64,000 nucleotides of DNA from positions 27,728,390-27,792,389 of the forward strand of contig CM077151.1 in assembly GCA_039583875.1 (NCBI GenBank). The letters are read 5' to 3'. Both the position numbers and the translations under genes were made by a program. Shown one piece after another: positions 1-10,860 of this stretch. The notes beneath the pieces are model-generated. The model was not told where the DNA came from, ran no database searches, and saw only the letters and a list, made by a program, of their open reading frames with translations. Numbering within the stretch: position 1 is the stretch's first letter; each line of letters opens with the position of its first letter. The DNA is from Platanthera guangdongensis. Taxonomy: Eukaryota; Streptophyta; Magnoliopsida; Asparagales; Orchidaceae.

Positions 1-560
1 TTTCTCCAAATGAATGAAAAAAACTGCCGACATAACCTGACGCCGACCCACTATGCTGTCATATCAGTAAAAAGAGACTATAATGAGAAGCCTTTTTAAA
101 AGAGGGCTATTTTGATACTTTTAATTATTATGGGGGCTAGTTCGGAAATTTATCCTGTTGTGGACCGGAGGTAGGGGCGGCAGTGAATAGCAGAAATTCA
201 CCGTCCGTAGAGGGCGGCGGCTGGGAACGATGTTGGATGGCGGAAATACCAACTAGGACGTGCGCTCCCTTGGCGTTCGCTGCAATCGTGTCAGATCCCA
301 CAACAACGGGCCAAATAGAGCCTAAATTTAAAAAGAAAAATAGTAATATTGATTATTATTATTAAGTCCTCTTCTAACTTAAATAAGTTTTGTTCATTTT
401 AGCTGCATTAAAAGCTTTTTGCAGCATTGTTGACATCAACATTATGATTGAGAATTCAATCTCAAACTAATTTTAAAAATAGTAACAGTGTGCATTTTTC
501 ATGTAAATGTGCAGACTCATCTAAATAACTTCACATTGTTTCGCATTGTCGAAGCTTAAA
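1..560. other. AT-rich intergenic DNA, no gene seen
   Basis: No ORF with recognisable similarity, no RNA gene and no clear repeat structure was found here. The short ORF at 183-365 has no recognisable motif and sits in a GC-rich patch. I see nothing to annotate. Confidence 0.5.
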
Positions 561-575
561 GTTCAATCATGGGAC

Positions 576-850
576 AACACAAACTAGTAAGCGGGGGTAC
601 TTTAAAGATTGTGTTGGTGCTAATGACGGTACACACATTGACGTCACTATCCCGATAACCAACCAGAAACAACACAAACTAGTAAGCAGAGTACTTTAAA
701 GATTGTGTTGGTGCTAATGACGGTACACAGATTGACGTCACTATCCCGATAACCAAGAGAGTCTTAATTTCTCAATGCAACGAAGGAATTATGACTTTCA
801 AGTGCTCAATCGTATAGCAAATTATAAAAAATGTCTGGAATGATAACGAG
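576..850 (+). pseudogene. PIF/Harbinger-like transposase fragment with internal tandem duplication
   Basis: From about 598 the plus strand reads FKDCVGANDGTHIDVTIP, the signature around the first catalytic aspartate of plant PIF/Harbinger (HARBI1-like) DDE transposases (family form DCVGAIDGTH). A 95-bp segment starting at 576 is repeated from 671, so this motif occurs twice, with H changed to Q in the second copy. After the second copy the frame continues with residues resembling the RKG..SQN stretch of the family. Nothing of the other catalytic residues is visible, so this is a dead internal scrap of an element. Confidence 0.65.
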
Positions 851-865
851 CGCTTTTTGACAAAT

Positions 866-1330
866 ACATGCAACAAACGCAAAACAACAACGACACTCAA
901 GCCATTATCCTACTATGGTGGGGTCGGTTATATGAATCTTTTGTTGTCATTGTGCCCTATCTTTTGTCATACTCTCACTAATGCCTAAATATATCATGTC
1001 TTTCCTTATAGTTTCATTCCGAGTCTTTATTGGTTTATCCCTCTCTCGTTTAACATGCCTAGTGACTAGACTCTCACAATGCCTAACATGTGCCTCTAAT
1101 GGTCTCCTTTGTATGTGTCCAAAGCATCTTAGTCGAGCTTCTGGCATCTTCTCTACAATTGGTGCTACTCTTGTCTTATTCCTGATACATCATTCCTAAT
1201 TTTATCCAGTCTTGTGTGTCCACACATCCACTTACGTATTCTCATCTCTACAACTCTCATTTCTTGATGCAACAAACTCAAGAGCATCAAGAAAATTGTG
1301 CCTTCAAATCTTGTGAAAAATTAAGAGCAA
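866..1330 (-). mobile_element. 3' end of an RTE-clade LINE, truncated
   Basis: Read on the minus strand, the segment encodes the C-terminal end of an RTE-type reverse transcriptase polyprotein: VVEMRI..WMCGHTRLDKIRN (with one frameshift), then EARLRCFGHIQRRPLEAHVR, and ends in an RKDM..LGISESMTKDRAQ tail (ORF 947-1147). The family normally reads RLRWFGHVQRRP..APVR. It is followed by the typical 3' terminal sequence CCGACCCCACCATAGTAGG and a TTG-rich tail at about 880-895. The same 3' end occurs as a short insertion at 43203-43250, and SINEs of this type share the ending. The fragment is 5' truncated, as is usual for LINEs. Confidence 0.8.
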
Positions 1331-1926
1331 TACTTAAGTGGCTGACCCCTCAGATGGATGGACGACCTCCCCCGCACCATAAATTTAGATGATTTGTCAA
1401 CATTCTACTCATACATTCCTCTATATAGTGATGGGAACCAAGGATTGTGATCCAGATCGTGCGATTATACGATCCTACGATTCCGGTCTTCAAAACCGAT
1501 TTAGAACCTTACAATCGAGATTTGTATCATAGGATAGTGATCGCAATCCGTTTCATAGGATTGTGATCTTGATTTGCGCCTAAACGATCTGAGCGCAATG
1601 CACAAAATCGGTCTCCTCAATATTTCACTTCGGCTCTTCAGCTACTCAACCCGCTCATCCTATGATAATACGAATGAAACCCTATTTCATCCCAACCTCA
1701 ACTTTTTTCTTCAATCAATTGATACAAGGGCAATGTTCATCTTTAAGGGTTAAAACATTGAGGAATCATGACCTGGTCATTGAATATCCATCTAACATAT
1801 CTAAATCACATTATGTTTTGGATGGACTCTGCATCTACATGCAGATCACTCACGTGCAACATTGACGAGTTTGCACTATCACATATTATGATTATGATTA
1901 GATTATATATGAATTTCATTGATTAA

Positions 1927-2055
1927 GGCTCTGTTTGGGATGACTTATTTTCACCGGTCAAGCGGTTACGACCTCATGAACCGGACCTTAATTAAGGTCC
2001 GGTTTATGCGATCGTAAACGCTTGATCGGTGAAAATAAGTCCCCCAAAACAAAGT
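1927..2055. mobile_element. Tourist-like MITE, copy 1
   Basis: The ends form long inverted repeats: GGGATGACTTATTTTCACCG on the left pairs with a reverse-complement arm ending in GGTGAAAATAAGTCCCCC on the right. The left flank is TAA, the target duplication typical of PIF/Harbinger MITEs. The right end is decayed (TAT). Two relatives lie at 5840-5970 and 56664-56797. Confidence 0.75.
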
Positions 2056-2224
2056 CTATGACACTTTTTATTTTGTTTTGACAAGTCCCTACGTTCCCAA
2101 AAAGCCAGATGCTCACACTCCCATAGAAATCTTAAATCCCAAGAAAAAATAATCAGAGGAAGCTAATATAAATTAAGGTCTTATGATGCAAATCCCAAGA
2201 AGCCAGATGCTCACTGGAGACGCT

Positions 2225-2395
2225 TTTTTGTCGGGCTGGCGCATGATTTTTTTTGCCCGGACATGAATTTTTGCCTAGTCGTCATTTTTTTTGCCTAGTC
2301 GTCATTTTTTTTGCCCGTATGGGAAAAACACATGCCCAGACAAAATACGCGCGCACGGGCGAAAAACGTGCATTCAGACGAAAAACACGCGGATG
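2225..2395. repeat. 17-bp-type minisatellite that flips orientation, locus 1
   Basis: The array alternates a homopolymer of 5-8 T with a GCCCG/GCCTAG core, for example TTTTTTTTGCCCG, and from about 2320 continues as the reverse complement (GGGCGAAAAA). A second, longer array of the same motif is at 23395-23670. It is not coding. Confidence 0.7.
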
Positions 2396-2542
2396 AACAT
2401 GAGAGTTAAATTGTCATTCGTTAATGCCCCCTAAGAAACTTCTATTTTTATGTTTAGACAGATGATGTTTGTTAGGTGAGCCTTAATGAATGACAATTTA
2501 ACCCATGCGTTTACGACCGCCACCACCGTGCCAAACGGAGCC
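2396..2542. mobile_element. MITE-like inverted repeat, right half
   Basis: TTAAATTGTCATTCGTTAA near the left pairs with TTAATGAATGACAATTTAA near the right, and the right end is GTGCCAAACGGAGCC. It is the same family as 2845-3028. A matching left terminus (GGCTCCGTTTGGCAC) was not found, so the copy may be truncated or may include the adjacent minisatellite. Confidence 0.55.
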
Positions 2543-2844
2543 TCATCCTATGACAGTGACGTTTTTATTCAAACTCAGCATAGCAAAAATACCGTGCCAA
2601 CCAGAGCCATAATATTTCCACAGCAAAATTTTTTTTGAAAGCAAGAAGGAATAGCATTAAGCCGTAAGCTCGGAGTGGAGAATTTCAAGTACAAGTGAAG
2701 AAATATCCCAGAGGCTATAAATAAAACATACGCAATTTTATGTGCCTCTCGGTTCACACCTGTGAAAACGCACGGTTTGCCACCAAAGAGAGCATTTGCA
2801 AAACATCCAGGATGAAAAGGGGTCACACCAGAAAAGATACATGT

Positions 2845-3028
2845 GGCTCCGTTTGGCACTGCGGCGGCAGTCAATGAATATGAGGATTAAATTGTCATTC
2901 GTTAACGCCCACTTAAGAAACCACATCTCCTTCTATGTTCAAGCGGACGATATTTGTTAGGTGATCCTTAACAAATGACGATTTAACCCATGCGTTTACG
3001 ATTTAACCCATGCGTGCCAAACGGAGCC
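2845..3028. mobile_element. MITE with GGCTCCGTTTGGCAC termini
   Basis: It starts with GGCTCCGTTTGGCAC and ends with the exact inverse GTGCCAAACGGAGCC, with sub-terminal inverted copies of an ATTGTCATTCGTTAA-like sequence. A 9-mer duplication is not visible at the flanks, so the superfamily is open (Harbinger or Mutator). It sits beside the related half-copy at 2396-2542. Confidence 0.65.
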
Positions 3029-3786
3029 ACAATCAATCACATTACCACAGCCAGCCTTGAAGATAGATAACCGAGTCTCACCCATGCGCAAGTGCCCAAT
3101 TAACTACCATCTGAACTACAAAGGCCGCCTCCGCAACTACCACACAGTCCAAAAAATCAACCGAAGAAGACGAACGTCAACACGAAAATACACACGACAT
3201 GTCTTGCGCAACGACCATCACCCCTAAAACCTAAATAATATTTCCACACCAAACTATAACATAAATTGACATTCCTGAACCAACACCTTACATTTGCTTT
3301 GTAAATGTAAAGCTAAAAGCCAACTGATACAAGAATAAATCATTCAATAGACCAAAACAAAAAACAAAAAAATTCAACCCCGGGAACATTGCTGCATTGT
3401 GCACTACAGGAATATTTCGTCTCCTAAAAGTAAAAAAATAGAAAAAATAAAAATAAAATAGGGCAGAAAATCTTCATCAAAAAGAGAATTCTCTTTTTCA
3501 TGAGACTGCCAAGGCAAGGTTATATATATGAATGTAGATTTGTGTACGTTAATGACTCTATACTAGGTATTTAGATATTTTAATTAAATATTGAATGATA
3601 TAAATAATACTAATGACATATAAATTATCATTACAGGTCAAAAATCTGTAATTAGGAATCAGATTACCCGCTCCATTCTGTTTTTGACCTCTAATAACCA
3701 TTTATAGTCGATATTAATATCATATTATATCACTAATAATTCATTTAAAATTTCTAAATTCCTAGTATATTTGCCCATGGGCGCAC
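3029..3786. other. Downstream flank of LRR gene copy A
   Basis: AT-rich sequence with no supported ORF. It should contain the 3' UTR and polyadenylation region of the minus-strand gene that ends at 3787, but no single signal can be chosen. Confidence 0.4.
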
Positions 3787-5467
3787 TCACACTGCAGGAA
3801 TCATGCTGTATCTTCGCCGAGAGTAGTCAATGCTCGCCGGAGTTGAAAGCTCGCTCTTGGACCGACGTTTGATGGCCGGCCTAAACGGAGTGGCCTTGGG
3901 AGAAGCTTCGCGAAGATTACCACCGGTTTTAATAGTTGATGATGAAGCCGACGAACCAATACCGCTCAATCGTCTCGTGATCTTCCTTTGGGGGCTGATC
4001 CGGCGAGCGGCATCCCCGACGGCGGCCTTAGCGACGCATTTCGTGGCCACCTCTCGTATTTTGAGAGGCTTGATGGGCAGCTTATTAAGATAAGAAAGAT
4101 GGGGAAGAAGGCCCTGAACTTCCTTTTGGAGCTGATCGTTTCCAATGTTGGCCTGCACGGGATTGCCGGTGAGGTTGAGCGCCAACAGAGAGTTGTAGTT
4201 GGAGACAAGTTGCCCCAATCCTTTGGCCGTGGTTATCTTGTTGAAGCCCAAGTCCAGAACTTTCATCTTCAGGATTCGATGAAGCCCCTCCACATTGCCG
4301 ATCTTGTTGCCGGCAAGATACAACTCCTTAATCAGAGTGCAACTCGAAAGCCCTGTATCGAAAATTAATTAACACCGTTAGAGTTGCAGATTGAAACATT
4401 CTTGTATTTGACGAGGCTAGGCCGCCGTGAAATGCATTCCTACCATGCCCAATTCTTGTTATTCGATTGTAGCTGAGATTGAGAATCCTTAATCTTTCGA
4501 GACCTCTGAGTCCTTCAACGGTCGATATCTCGTTATGAGATAAGTCGAGGGTGTGAAGACTCTTTGGAAGAGATCCTGGAGTGATCTCAACTGCAAATTA
4601 AAGCCACACAAAAAAAGGTTGGTTTTGTTTGTATTTTCATGATCAACTATGACGGCACTTGTGCACATACCTATGCAGTTGCCGGAGAGATTGACGGATC
4701 GAAGGCAGACGAAGCCTGCCATTGAAGGAATGAGCTTCAATCCAATGCTAGAGATATTTAAGGACTGAATAATGTTTTTGGCTTCTCCTCCTATTCCCTC
4801 CTCAGACTGATTACGACTTGTGACAACACAATCTTGAATTTTGTCACAATAGTCTTCGGCATCAACTTGAGAGAACGAGCAATCCTCAAGCCGATCCACC
4901 CAAGCATTAATTCTGTCCATACGGGGACACCCTGAGAATAATGCAACAGATTGGTTCTGATCAGATTCTAATAATGTTGTTTCCCCTTCAATATCGGAGT
5001 TACTGGCCGCGGTTGCCTCTCTAGCAATCCCATCGCTGGATCCATCATGGATGACAAGTTCCCCTTCGGGTTCAGCAGAGCAATCTCCCTTCAATGATTC
5101 AATCGTCTCCGACTGCTGCTCGCCATCTCCCTCATAGCTTACATCTCTTATTGACTCTGCATCATCCATTGGCGCATTGGGAATGGTATGAGATGGTTTC
5201 TCTACGGAGGGAAATGATTTAGATATGGTTTCATTAATGGTCTCAAGATGATCAATGGAATTGCTGACAAAATCAACCGGCTTAACCCGATGTCTGCTTC
5301 TGCTGCTTCTCTTCTTACTACCCTCAGCGGCTTTCGAAAATCCCTGATATATGCAAGGCTTCTCAGCAGAAGAAAAGTGTGCATGAAATCAAAAATATAA
5401 TAGCTGGACTAACCTTGGAGTGATTCTTCTTCCCAGCCAACGCCAATGGAGAAAAGCACGCAAACAT
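3787..5467 (-). CDS. LRR protein of the plant 'outer arm dynein light chain 1-like' family, copy A
   Basis: Four exons on the minus strand join into an intact reading frame of 479 codons: 5414-5467, 4671-5343, 4444-4590 and 3787-4352, all with GT..AG introns of 70-91 bp. Exon 1 starts with MFACFSP, the short N-terminal motif also seen in copy B (MSIFGCFSP). The middle is acidic and serine-rich. The C-terminal third is a leucine-rich-repeat block ([62 protein letters not shown]) closed by the LRR cap PHLSYLNKLPIKP and a basic Ser/Arg-rich tail. Family members are annotated 'outer arm dynein light chain 1' only through LRR similarity; flowering plants lack axonemal dynein, so the cellular role is unknown. 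Compared with copy B at 36296-47031, exon 2 is about 245 codons shorter, while every intron position is conserved. Confidence 0.88.
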
Positions 5468-5839
5468 TGCTGTCAACTGATATTAACTCGAACTTCTTTC
5501 CTGCTCAAATCGATCACAAATTTCCTGAGGTATTGAAACCAACCAAAATTAGCAGAGTTAGCGTTGGAGATCGATTTGATTGGAGGGATAGTGGTGTTTA
5601 TTGGAGGGGGAAGAGGGTAGAAATAGGAGGGGAGGGCTGTCGGAGTCTACGTGAACGTGCTGTTGAATTCGGTAACAGTTTCCAAAAGTAATATTATTTT
5701 GTGATTCAAAACGTTAAAATATTATTTCTTTTTCAAATTCTGGATTCCAATTTGTCCACGTCGCGACTAGTATTTTGGACAGCATTTTGATAACCATAAA
5801 TTATTTCTGCTTTCTTCGGCGGCACTTGAAAATATTTAA
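5468..5839. promoter_or_regulatory. Upstream region of LRR gene copy A
   Basis: This is the 5' flank of the minus-strand LRR gene whose ATG is at 5465-5467. The plus-strand ORF 5446-5691 overlaps exon 1 in antisense, has no recognisable similarity and is not called. No defined promoter element can be fixed by eye. Confidence 0.35.
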
Positions 5840-5970
5840 GGCTTCGTTTGGGGGACTTATTTTCACCGGTCAAGCGGTCATGCCTGCATGAATCGGGACT
5901 TATTTTTAAATCCTGATTTATGAGGTCATGACCGCTTGACCGGTGAAAATAAGTCCCCCCAAACGGAGCC
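5840..5970. mobile_element. Tourist-like MITE, copy 2, with TAA target duplication
   Basis: GGCTTCGTTTGGGGGACTTA at the left and its inverse ending CCCCCCAAACGGAGCC at the right enclose 131 bp that fold almost end to end. TAA lies immediately outside both ends (5837-5839 and 5971-5973), which fits PIF/Harbinger target duplication. It lies in the 5' flank of LRR gene copy A. Confidence 0.85.
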
Positions 5971-6369
5971 TAAGTCCCATAATCACTACACTGTAATTTG
6001 TGACTTAAGAATAATTTCGGCGTTCTAGGTTTTATTTGGGGCATCTGATGCTAATGAGAAAGTTGTTGTGAGAAAATAGTTGTGAGAATAAAGTTATCAA
6101 GAAAGCACTGATGAGAAAGCTGTTGACTGTTTGGAGAAAAACCAACGAGTACGGTTTGATGTAGAGGTGAATTGAGAATGGTAGGGCACCTGATATATGG
6201 AGCTGCGAGGGAGGAGGAAAAAATGTGAAAGAGAAGGTAGGGCACGGGGAGCTCACGTATTTTTGGCGCTTCAAAATTCGAAAAGCACAAAAAATGTCTT
6301 TCTAAAAGTGGTGGCTGCTCAGATACCCCAAAAGCACATAAATGTTTTTTTTAAAAAAATCTAATCTCA

Positions 6370-6640
6370 CAGCTAGCCGGCCTGAAAAGCCCGTCTAGAC
6401 CCGGCCTGAGAAAAGCCCGACCCGGGCCTAGACCGGGCTCGGGGACCTAACAGGGCCTCGGTATAGAGTCATTGACCGGCCGGGGTCAAGCCTGGCAAAG
6501 CCCGAATTTCAGGCCGGCACTGGCCCGGGCCCAGGCAAAGCCCGGCCCAGGCCCCGACGAGAGCCCAACGGCTCTTAAAAGAGTCGTTGGATCAATGGCT
6601 CTTATAAGAAAATACATGCACATTTTTTTATAAATCCCCC
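6370..6640. mobile_element. GC-rich sub-terminal region of a hAT-like element
   Basis: The stretch is dense in CCCGGCC/GGGCCGG-type words and continues into a block with the inverted pair AACGGCTCTTAAAAGAG and ATGGCTCTTATAAG, a layout common at the 5' side of plant hAT (Ac/Tip100) elements. A hAT transposase C-terminus is found 3 kb downstream at 9638-9942, so this may be the left part of one element split by the copia insertion. The link is inference; the terminal repeat was not found. Confidence 0.4.
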
Positions 6641-7382
6641 TACCAGCAGACCCCTCCTCTCCCCTCTCTCTCACTCTCTCACCCACATACACTCCCTCTC
6701 TCTCTCTCTCTAACTTAAATCTACGTGAGGTAATTGAACACAATCGTACGACTAGTTTGACAGCATTTCGAGAAAGTTAAAGTTGACGCCGATTACAAGA
6801 CGTGATGCAAATTATCTTCGAAGTTGATGATCCTCAGCGACAACTCGACACTAACAAGACACTTTAAATCTTACGTTTCGAGACAAGCTCCCGAATCCAG
6901 TCAGACACAAATATCAGAAGCATGACAAATTTGGACATACCAACAACTTGGGGTAACATGAGCTATAGGTGAAGGACGTCATGAGACGTGAGTTGGGGTT
7001 CAGCCACCACGAGAACGAGGAGGTAATTGAATACATACATGAAGGGCTTCGAGTAAAATATCAATGAATTAGTAAAACTTCTATTACACGCGACACCCTC
7101 AAACTTTATTTTGAAGCAAAACAATCACTAATAATTTTTTTTGAAACTTTCGAAAGACGTGCGAGTTTAACGAGTGACGTTTGAAGTAGTATCATAAAAG
7201 TATGACTTTCGTATATTTGTATTGCATGTCATTGGATCGATCTCATCTCATGAGAGTTAAATAAGCACGTAATATGTTTTGAATGTTTTGAATTTCCGCA
7301 CGCAGGTAAAGCTATATATCAAGTAATTATGAAATGCGTGCGAGAATTTAAAATTAAAGATGAAATAATTAGTATTTCTTTT
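6641..7382. other. No supported gene; possible hAT body
   Basis: AT-rich sequence between the hAT-like GC-rich block and the copia LTR. No conserved BED or hAT motif could be read on either strand. It may be decayed hAT coding sequence. Confidence 0.35.
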
Positions 7383-7557
7383 TGTATAGAGAAACTCAAT
7401 CTTCTATATATATTTTCTCAATGATGAAATACAATGTATGAATACACATTTATAGAAGCGAGAAAGAGAGAAGAGAGTCATATACAAGATGTGAGATTAA
7501 AGAGGAGAAAAGAAGAAATACAAATAAATGAGCCCAATTACATGGGCTCTTCCAACA
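7383..7557 (-). repeat. 3' LTR of copia element 1
   Basis: On the minus strand it begins TGTTGGAAGAGCCC directly after the polypurine tract GCGGGGGAG and ends CTATACA. It contains the TATA-like CTATAAATG. It is short (about 175 bp), like the LTR of copia element 2 (222 bp, also starting TGTTGGA). Confidence 0.75.
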
Positions 7558-9640
7558 CTCCCCCGCAAGCTGGAGCGTACAAGTCGTATGCACCAAGCTT
7601 GGACACACTGGTAGAATAGGGTGCTAGGTAGAGCCTTTGTGAAGATATCAGCCACTTGTTCAGTACCAGGAACATGCTTCAGTTCTATCTTCTTCATTTG
7701 GACGTTCTGCCGGATAAAGTATCAGTCTACTTCAATATATTTTGTGAAAGAATGAATTCTTCACAATATGTATAGCTGTTTGGCTATCACATAACAAAAT
7801 GACAGGTGAGGGAAGTTTTACCCCTAGATCGGCCAGGAGACTTTCAAGCCAGGTAAGCACAGATACAACAGACATCATCGATCGGTATTCTGCTTCAGCT
7901 GATGATCGAGCAACCACTGCTTGTTTCTTACTCCGTCAGGTAACAAGATGACCTCCAAAATAGGCACAAAAATCACTGGTTGACCGACGATCATCCAAGG
8001 AACCGGCATAGTCTGCATCAGAGTATGCAACCAATATTGGAGTAGAGGATGAGGTTTTGTATATCAATCCTTGACCCGGGGCTGTTTTAAGATATCGAAG
8101 AATACACTCAACAGCTTGAAGATGAGATGTTTGTGGAGCATGCATACATCTGCTGAACACCCCAACAACGAAGGAGATATCCGGTCTTGTGACCATTAGA
8201 TAGATCAATTTTCCAATCAGTCGTCGATAGTGTTCCGGATTTTGAAGAGGAAGGTCTGTATGAGAAGAGTGTGAACACAACTTATAATTTGCATCCATCG
8301 GAGTAGTAGTAGGCTTGCATCCCGAGTAGCCAGCATCCTGAAGGAGATCCAGGCAGTATTTCATTTGAAAGATGATGAGTCCATTCGGTCGTCTTGCAAC
8401 CTAAATACCAAGGAAGTAATGAAGATGTCTCAGATCCTTGGTCTGAAACATGGAGCTGAGGTGTTGTTTGACTGCTTGGATGCCCTTTGAATTGTCTCCA
8501 GTGATTAAAATATCATCAACATAAACGACAGAAGAACAGTTCATGTTACCTGATGATGTGTGAATAGTGAGAAGTCAGTAGAACTCCGTGTAAAGCCGAC
8601 TTGCCGGGAGGCCTTATTGAACTTGTCAAACCACGCCTGAGGGGATTGTTTGAGATCATAGATAGACTTCTTGAGATGACAAACTCGGGACTCCCCCATG
8701 GTCTCAAACCCGGGCGGTTGCTGCATGAAAACCGTTTCCTGGAGGTTGCCGTTGAGGAAGGCATTTTTTATGTTCAGTTGGTGTAATGGTCATTGACGAT
8801 GCACGACTATCGAGAGAAGAACCCGAACCGTGTTCATCTTGGCCATAAGAGAGAATGCCTCCTCATAATTGAGGCCTTGCTGCTGGGTGAAGCCACGAGC
8901 CACCAGGCGGGCCTTCAGACGGTTAATCGTCTCATCAGGAGCATGTTTGATCACATACCCATTTACACTCAACAGGTACCGGTAGGTAATGGAACCAAGG
9001 TCCAGGTATGGTTAGCCCAAAAAGCCGTCATTTCTTCTTCCATAGCCGGCCGCCAGCTAGGATGTTGGAGAGCCTCCCGCACAGAGTTAGGTACAAAAAT
9101 CGAGGATAATAAAGTGAAAAACGTCTGAAGCTGTGGAGAGAGGCGATGTAAGGATACATAATTTTCCATGGGATGAGCTGTAGATTCTGGTGCCAGATTA
9201 GTGGGACTCGGAGTATCAGAGGGCGAGGCAGACTGCAGTGGGGCACTGAAGGCAGGATGGCGGCGAGTGTAGATCCGAATAACAAGAGGCTTGGCAACAG
9301 AGGGGGCTTGGACTGTAGGTCTCAGTGGTGGAGTGGTAACGGGAATAACATCACATAAGACAGTTGGTTGTGGAGGTGTAGGATCTGAAGTAGAGAAGAA
9401 AGGGATATCCTCCTGAAAGGTAACATCAGCAAAAACTGTCACCTTTTGGGTAGCCGGTGAGTAGCAGACGTAGCCTTTTTGTGTCCGTGAGTAGCAAACA
9501 AAGACGTGTTTGGCTGCCCGGGGATCCAATTTGTCCAAAGATGGACCAAGGGTGTGAACGTAGCAAGTACACCCAAAGATGCGGGGTGTGAGAGAGAATG
9601 TCGGAGTTGATGAGAACATGAGGCTGAATGGAGTGGATTG
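7558..9640 (-). pseudogene. Ty1/copia element 1: end of integrase, RT and RNase H
   Basis: Minus-strand pieces give, in order: the end of integrase (FGCTCYVHTLG, HVFVCYSRTQKGYVCYSP), the low-complexity Pro-rich linker, reverse transcriptase (IKHAPDETINRLKARLVARG, FTQQQGLNYEEAFS, IYDLKQSPQAWFDKFN, YRRLIGKLIYLMVTRPDISF) and RNase H (ARSSAEAEYRSM, DSQTAIHIVKNSFFH, ELKHVPGTEQVADIFTKALP). Several stops and frameshifts interrupt it; two of the stops (8790-8792, 7933-7935) stand exactly where tryptophan is conserved. The Gag, protease, most of integrase and the 5' LTR are missing: the copy ends at about 9640 against a hAT fragment. It is close in sequence to copia element 2 at 48-53.8 kb. Confidence 0.88.
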
Positions 9641-9942
9641 AAAACTTTGATCTCTTAAAATGATGAAAAAGTAAAGTTAATACATATCCTATTTTGGCTT
9701 ATATATCTCGTGATTTACTAACAATTCAAACTAACGTAGTAGCTTCGGAGTGCATTTTTTCTCTTAGTGATAAAGTTTTGAACGAGCGGATGAGCCGAAT
9801 CAACCAAGAATCACTGGAAATGTACATCTGCTACAAGAACAATTTGGATGTTATGAAGAGGAAGCAACACATTGCAGCGCTGGAGGATAGCTCGGAGGAG
9901 ATAGAAGATGAGATGAACACAATAAATTTAAAAGATGATTAA
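9638..9942 (+). pseudogene. hAT transposase C-terminal (dimerisation) domain fragment
   Basis: The plus strand reads FDLLK**K..NTYPILAYIS, then RDLLTIQTNVVASECIFSL, DKVLNERMSRINQESLEMYI, CYKNNLD. This is the hAT C-terminal dimerisation domain of plant RICESLEEPER-type transposases, where VASE.AFS is the hallmark. Two adjacent TGA stops at 9661-9666 sit where the family has WW (FDLLKWWK). The fragment abuts the truncated copia element at about 9640 and ends with an acidic tail. It is dead, and only about 100 residues remain. Confidence 0.82.
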
Positions 9943-10105
9943 GCGCGTCGCACATTCGTTAGACCCGATAAAATATGTATTTTTGTTAAGTTAATAAATT
10001 TCGTAATTTTCTTTATTTAAATTAACAATAATAGAAAATTTCTTTTTTTCAATTAGCGTAAAATTGTAAATTGTAAAAATATAATTCATATTTGTTCAAT
10101 ATTAA

Positions 10106-10545
10106 AAGGCGTGCACAAAAAAATTGGTACTAACCGCTTTGGTTGGGACCGGCCCGGTTAGGACCGGTCCCATGGTTCCAAAGGGGTCCACCTTTTTTTA
10201 TCAAATATCGGACCGGGACCGTTAAAAGATCGATCATTTCAGCTTGCATGCATCATTGTTGAGATTGCATGTGACCTTCAATGCTTGGACTACTTCTCAT
10301 CATTGAACCGGTCCTCCTAAAGAGTAGGAAATTTGAAAGTTAAAGACCGGTCTTTTACACTTGGCATAATGTGGAGGTGGATGAAAAAAAAACGGTTCGG
10401 GACTGGTCCTCCGGTGCCAGACGGTCCTCCTCAAGAGGAGAAAAACCGGTCCAGGATCGGGACTAGTTTGAGCGGGATCGGTTCGAGACTGTTGGGCCAA
10501 AAGACTGGTCCCGGACCGGCCCGACAATACTATAGTGCACGACTA
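10106..10545. mobile_element. Non-autonomous hAT element with perfect 8-bp target duplication
   Basis: The element begins AAGGCGTGCAC and ends GTGCACGACTA (inverted). AATATTAA lies at 10098-10105 and again at 10546-10553, an exact 8-bp duplication as hAT transposases make. The interior is full of ACCGGTCC/GGACCGG words, which are sub-terminal repeats, and has no transposase. Confidence 0.8.
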
Positions 10546-10689
10546 AATATTAATAAAAATTCCTTTTTATTGTCCATAATAATTTATTTTTCAATATTGT
10601 AATAATTAAATTTTTTTAATGTATAAATTTTTAAATATTCCATATGCATATATTTTTTTAAAAAAATAGGCCTGGGTTGACCGGGCTCG

Positions 10690-10860
10690 ATGGGGGGGAG
10701 GGGGGGGGGGGAGGGGGGGGCCGTCGGGTTCCACTCCGGTATGAGGGGGGAAAAAGGGGGGGGGGAGGGAGGAGAAAGAAAAAGAGGGGGAGGGGGAGGA
10801 AAGGGGGAGAGTGAAAAAGAGAGAAGGAGAGAGGGAGAAAAGGAGTGTGAGGAAAACCCT
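10690..10860. repeat. G-rich polypurine tract
   Basis: About 170 bases with almost only G and A on the plus strand, including several runs of 8-12 G. It has the composition for G-quadruplex or triplex structures. The ORF running through it (Gly/Arg/Glu only) is not a gene. Confidence 0.8.

Noticed and set aside
2575..2874. 99-codon minus-strand ORF
   Set aside because: It runs through two MITE ends and shows no convincing domain; a faint likeness to a retroelement RNase H tail (VNREAHKIAY) was too weak to call.
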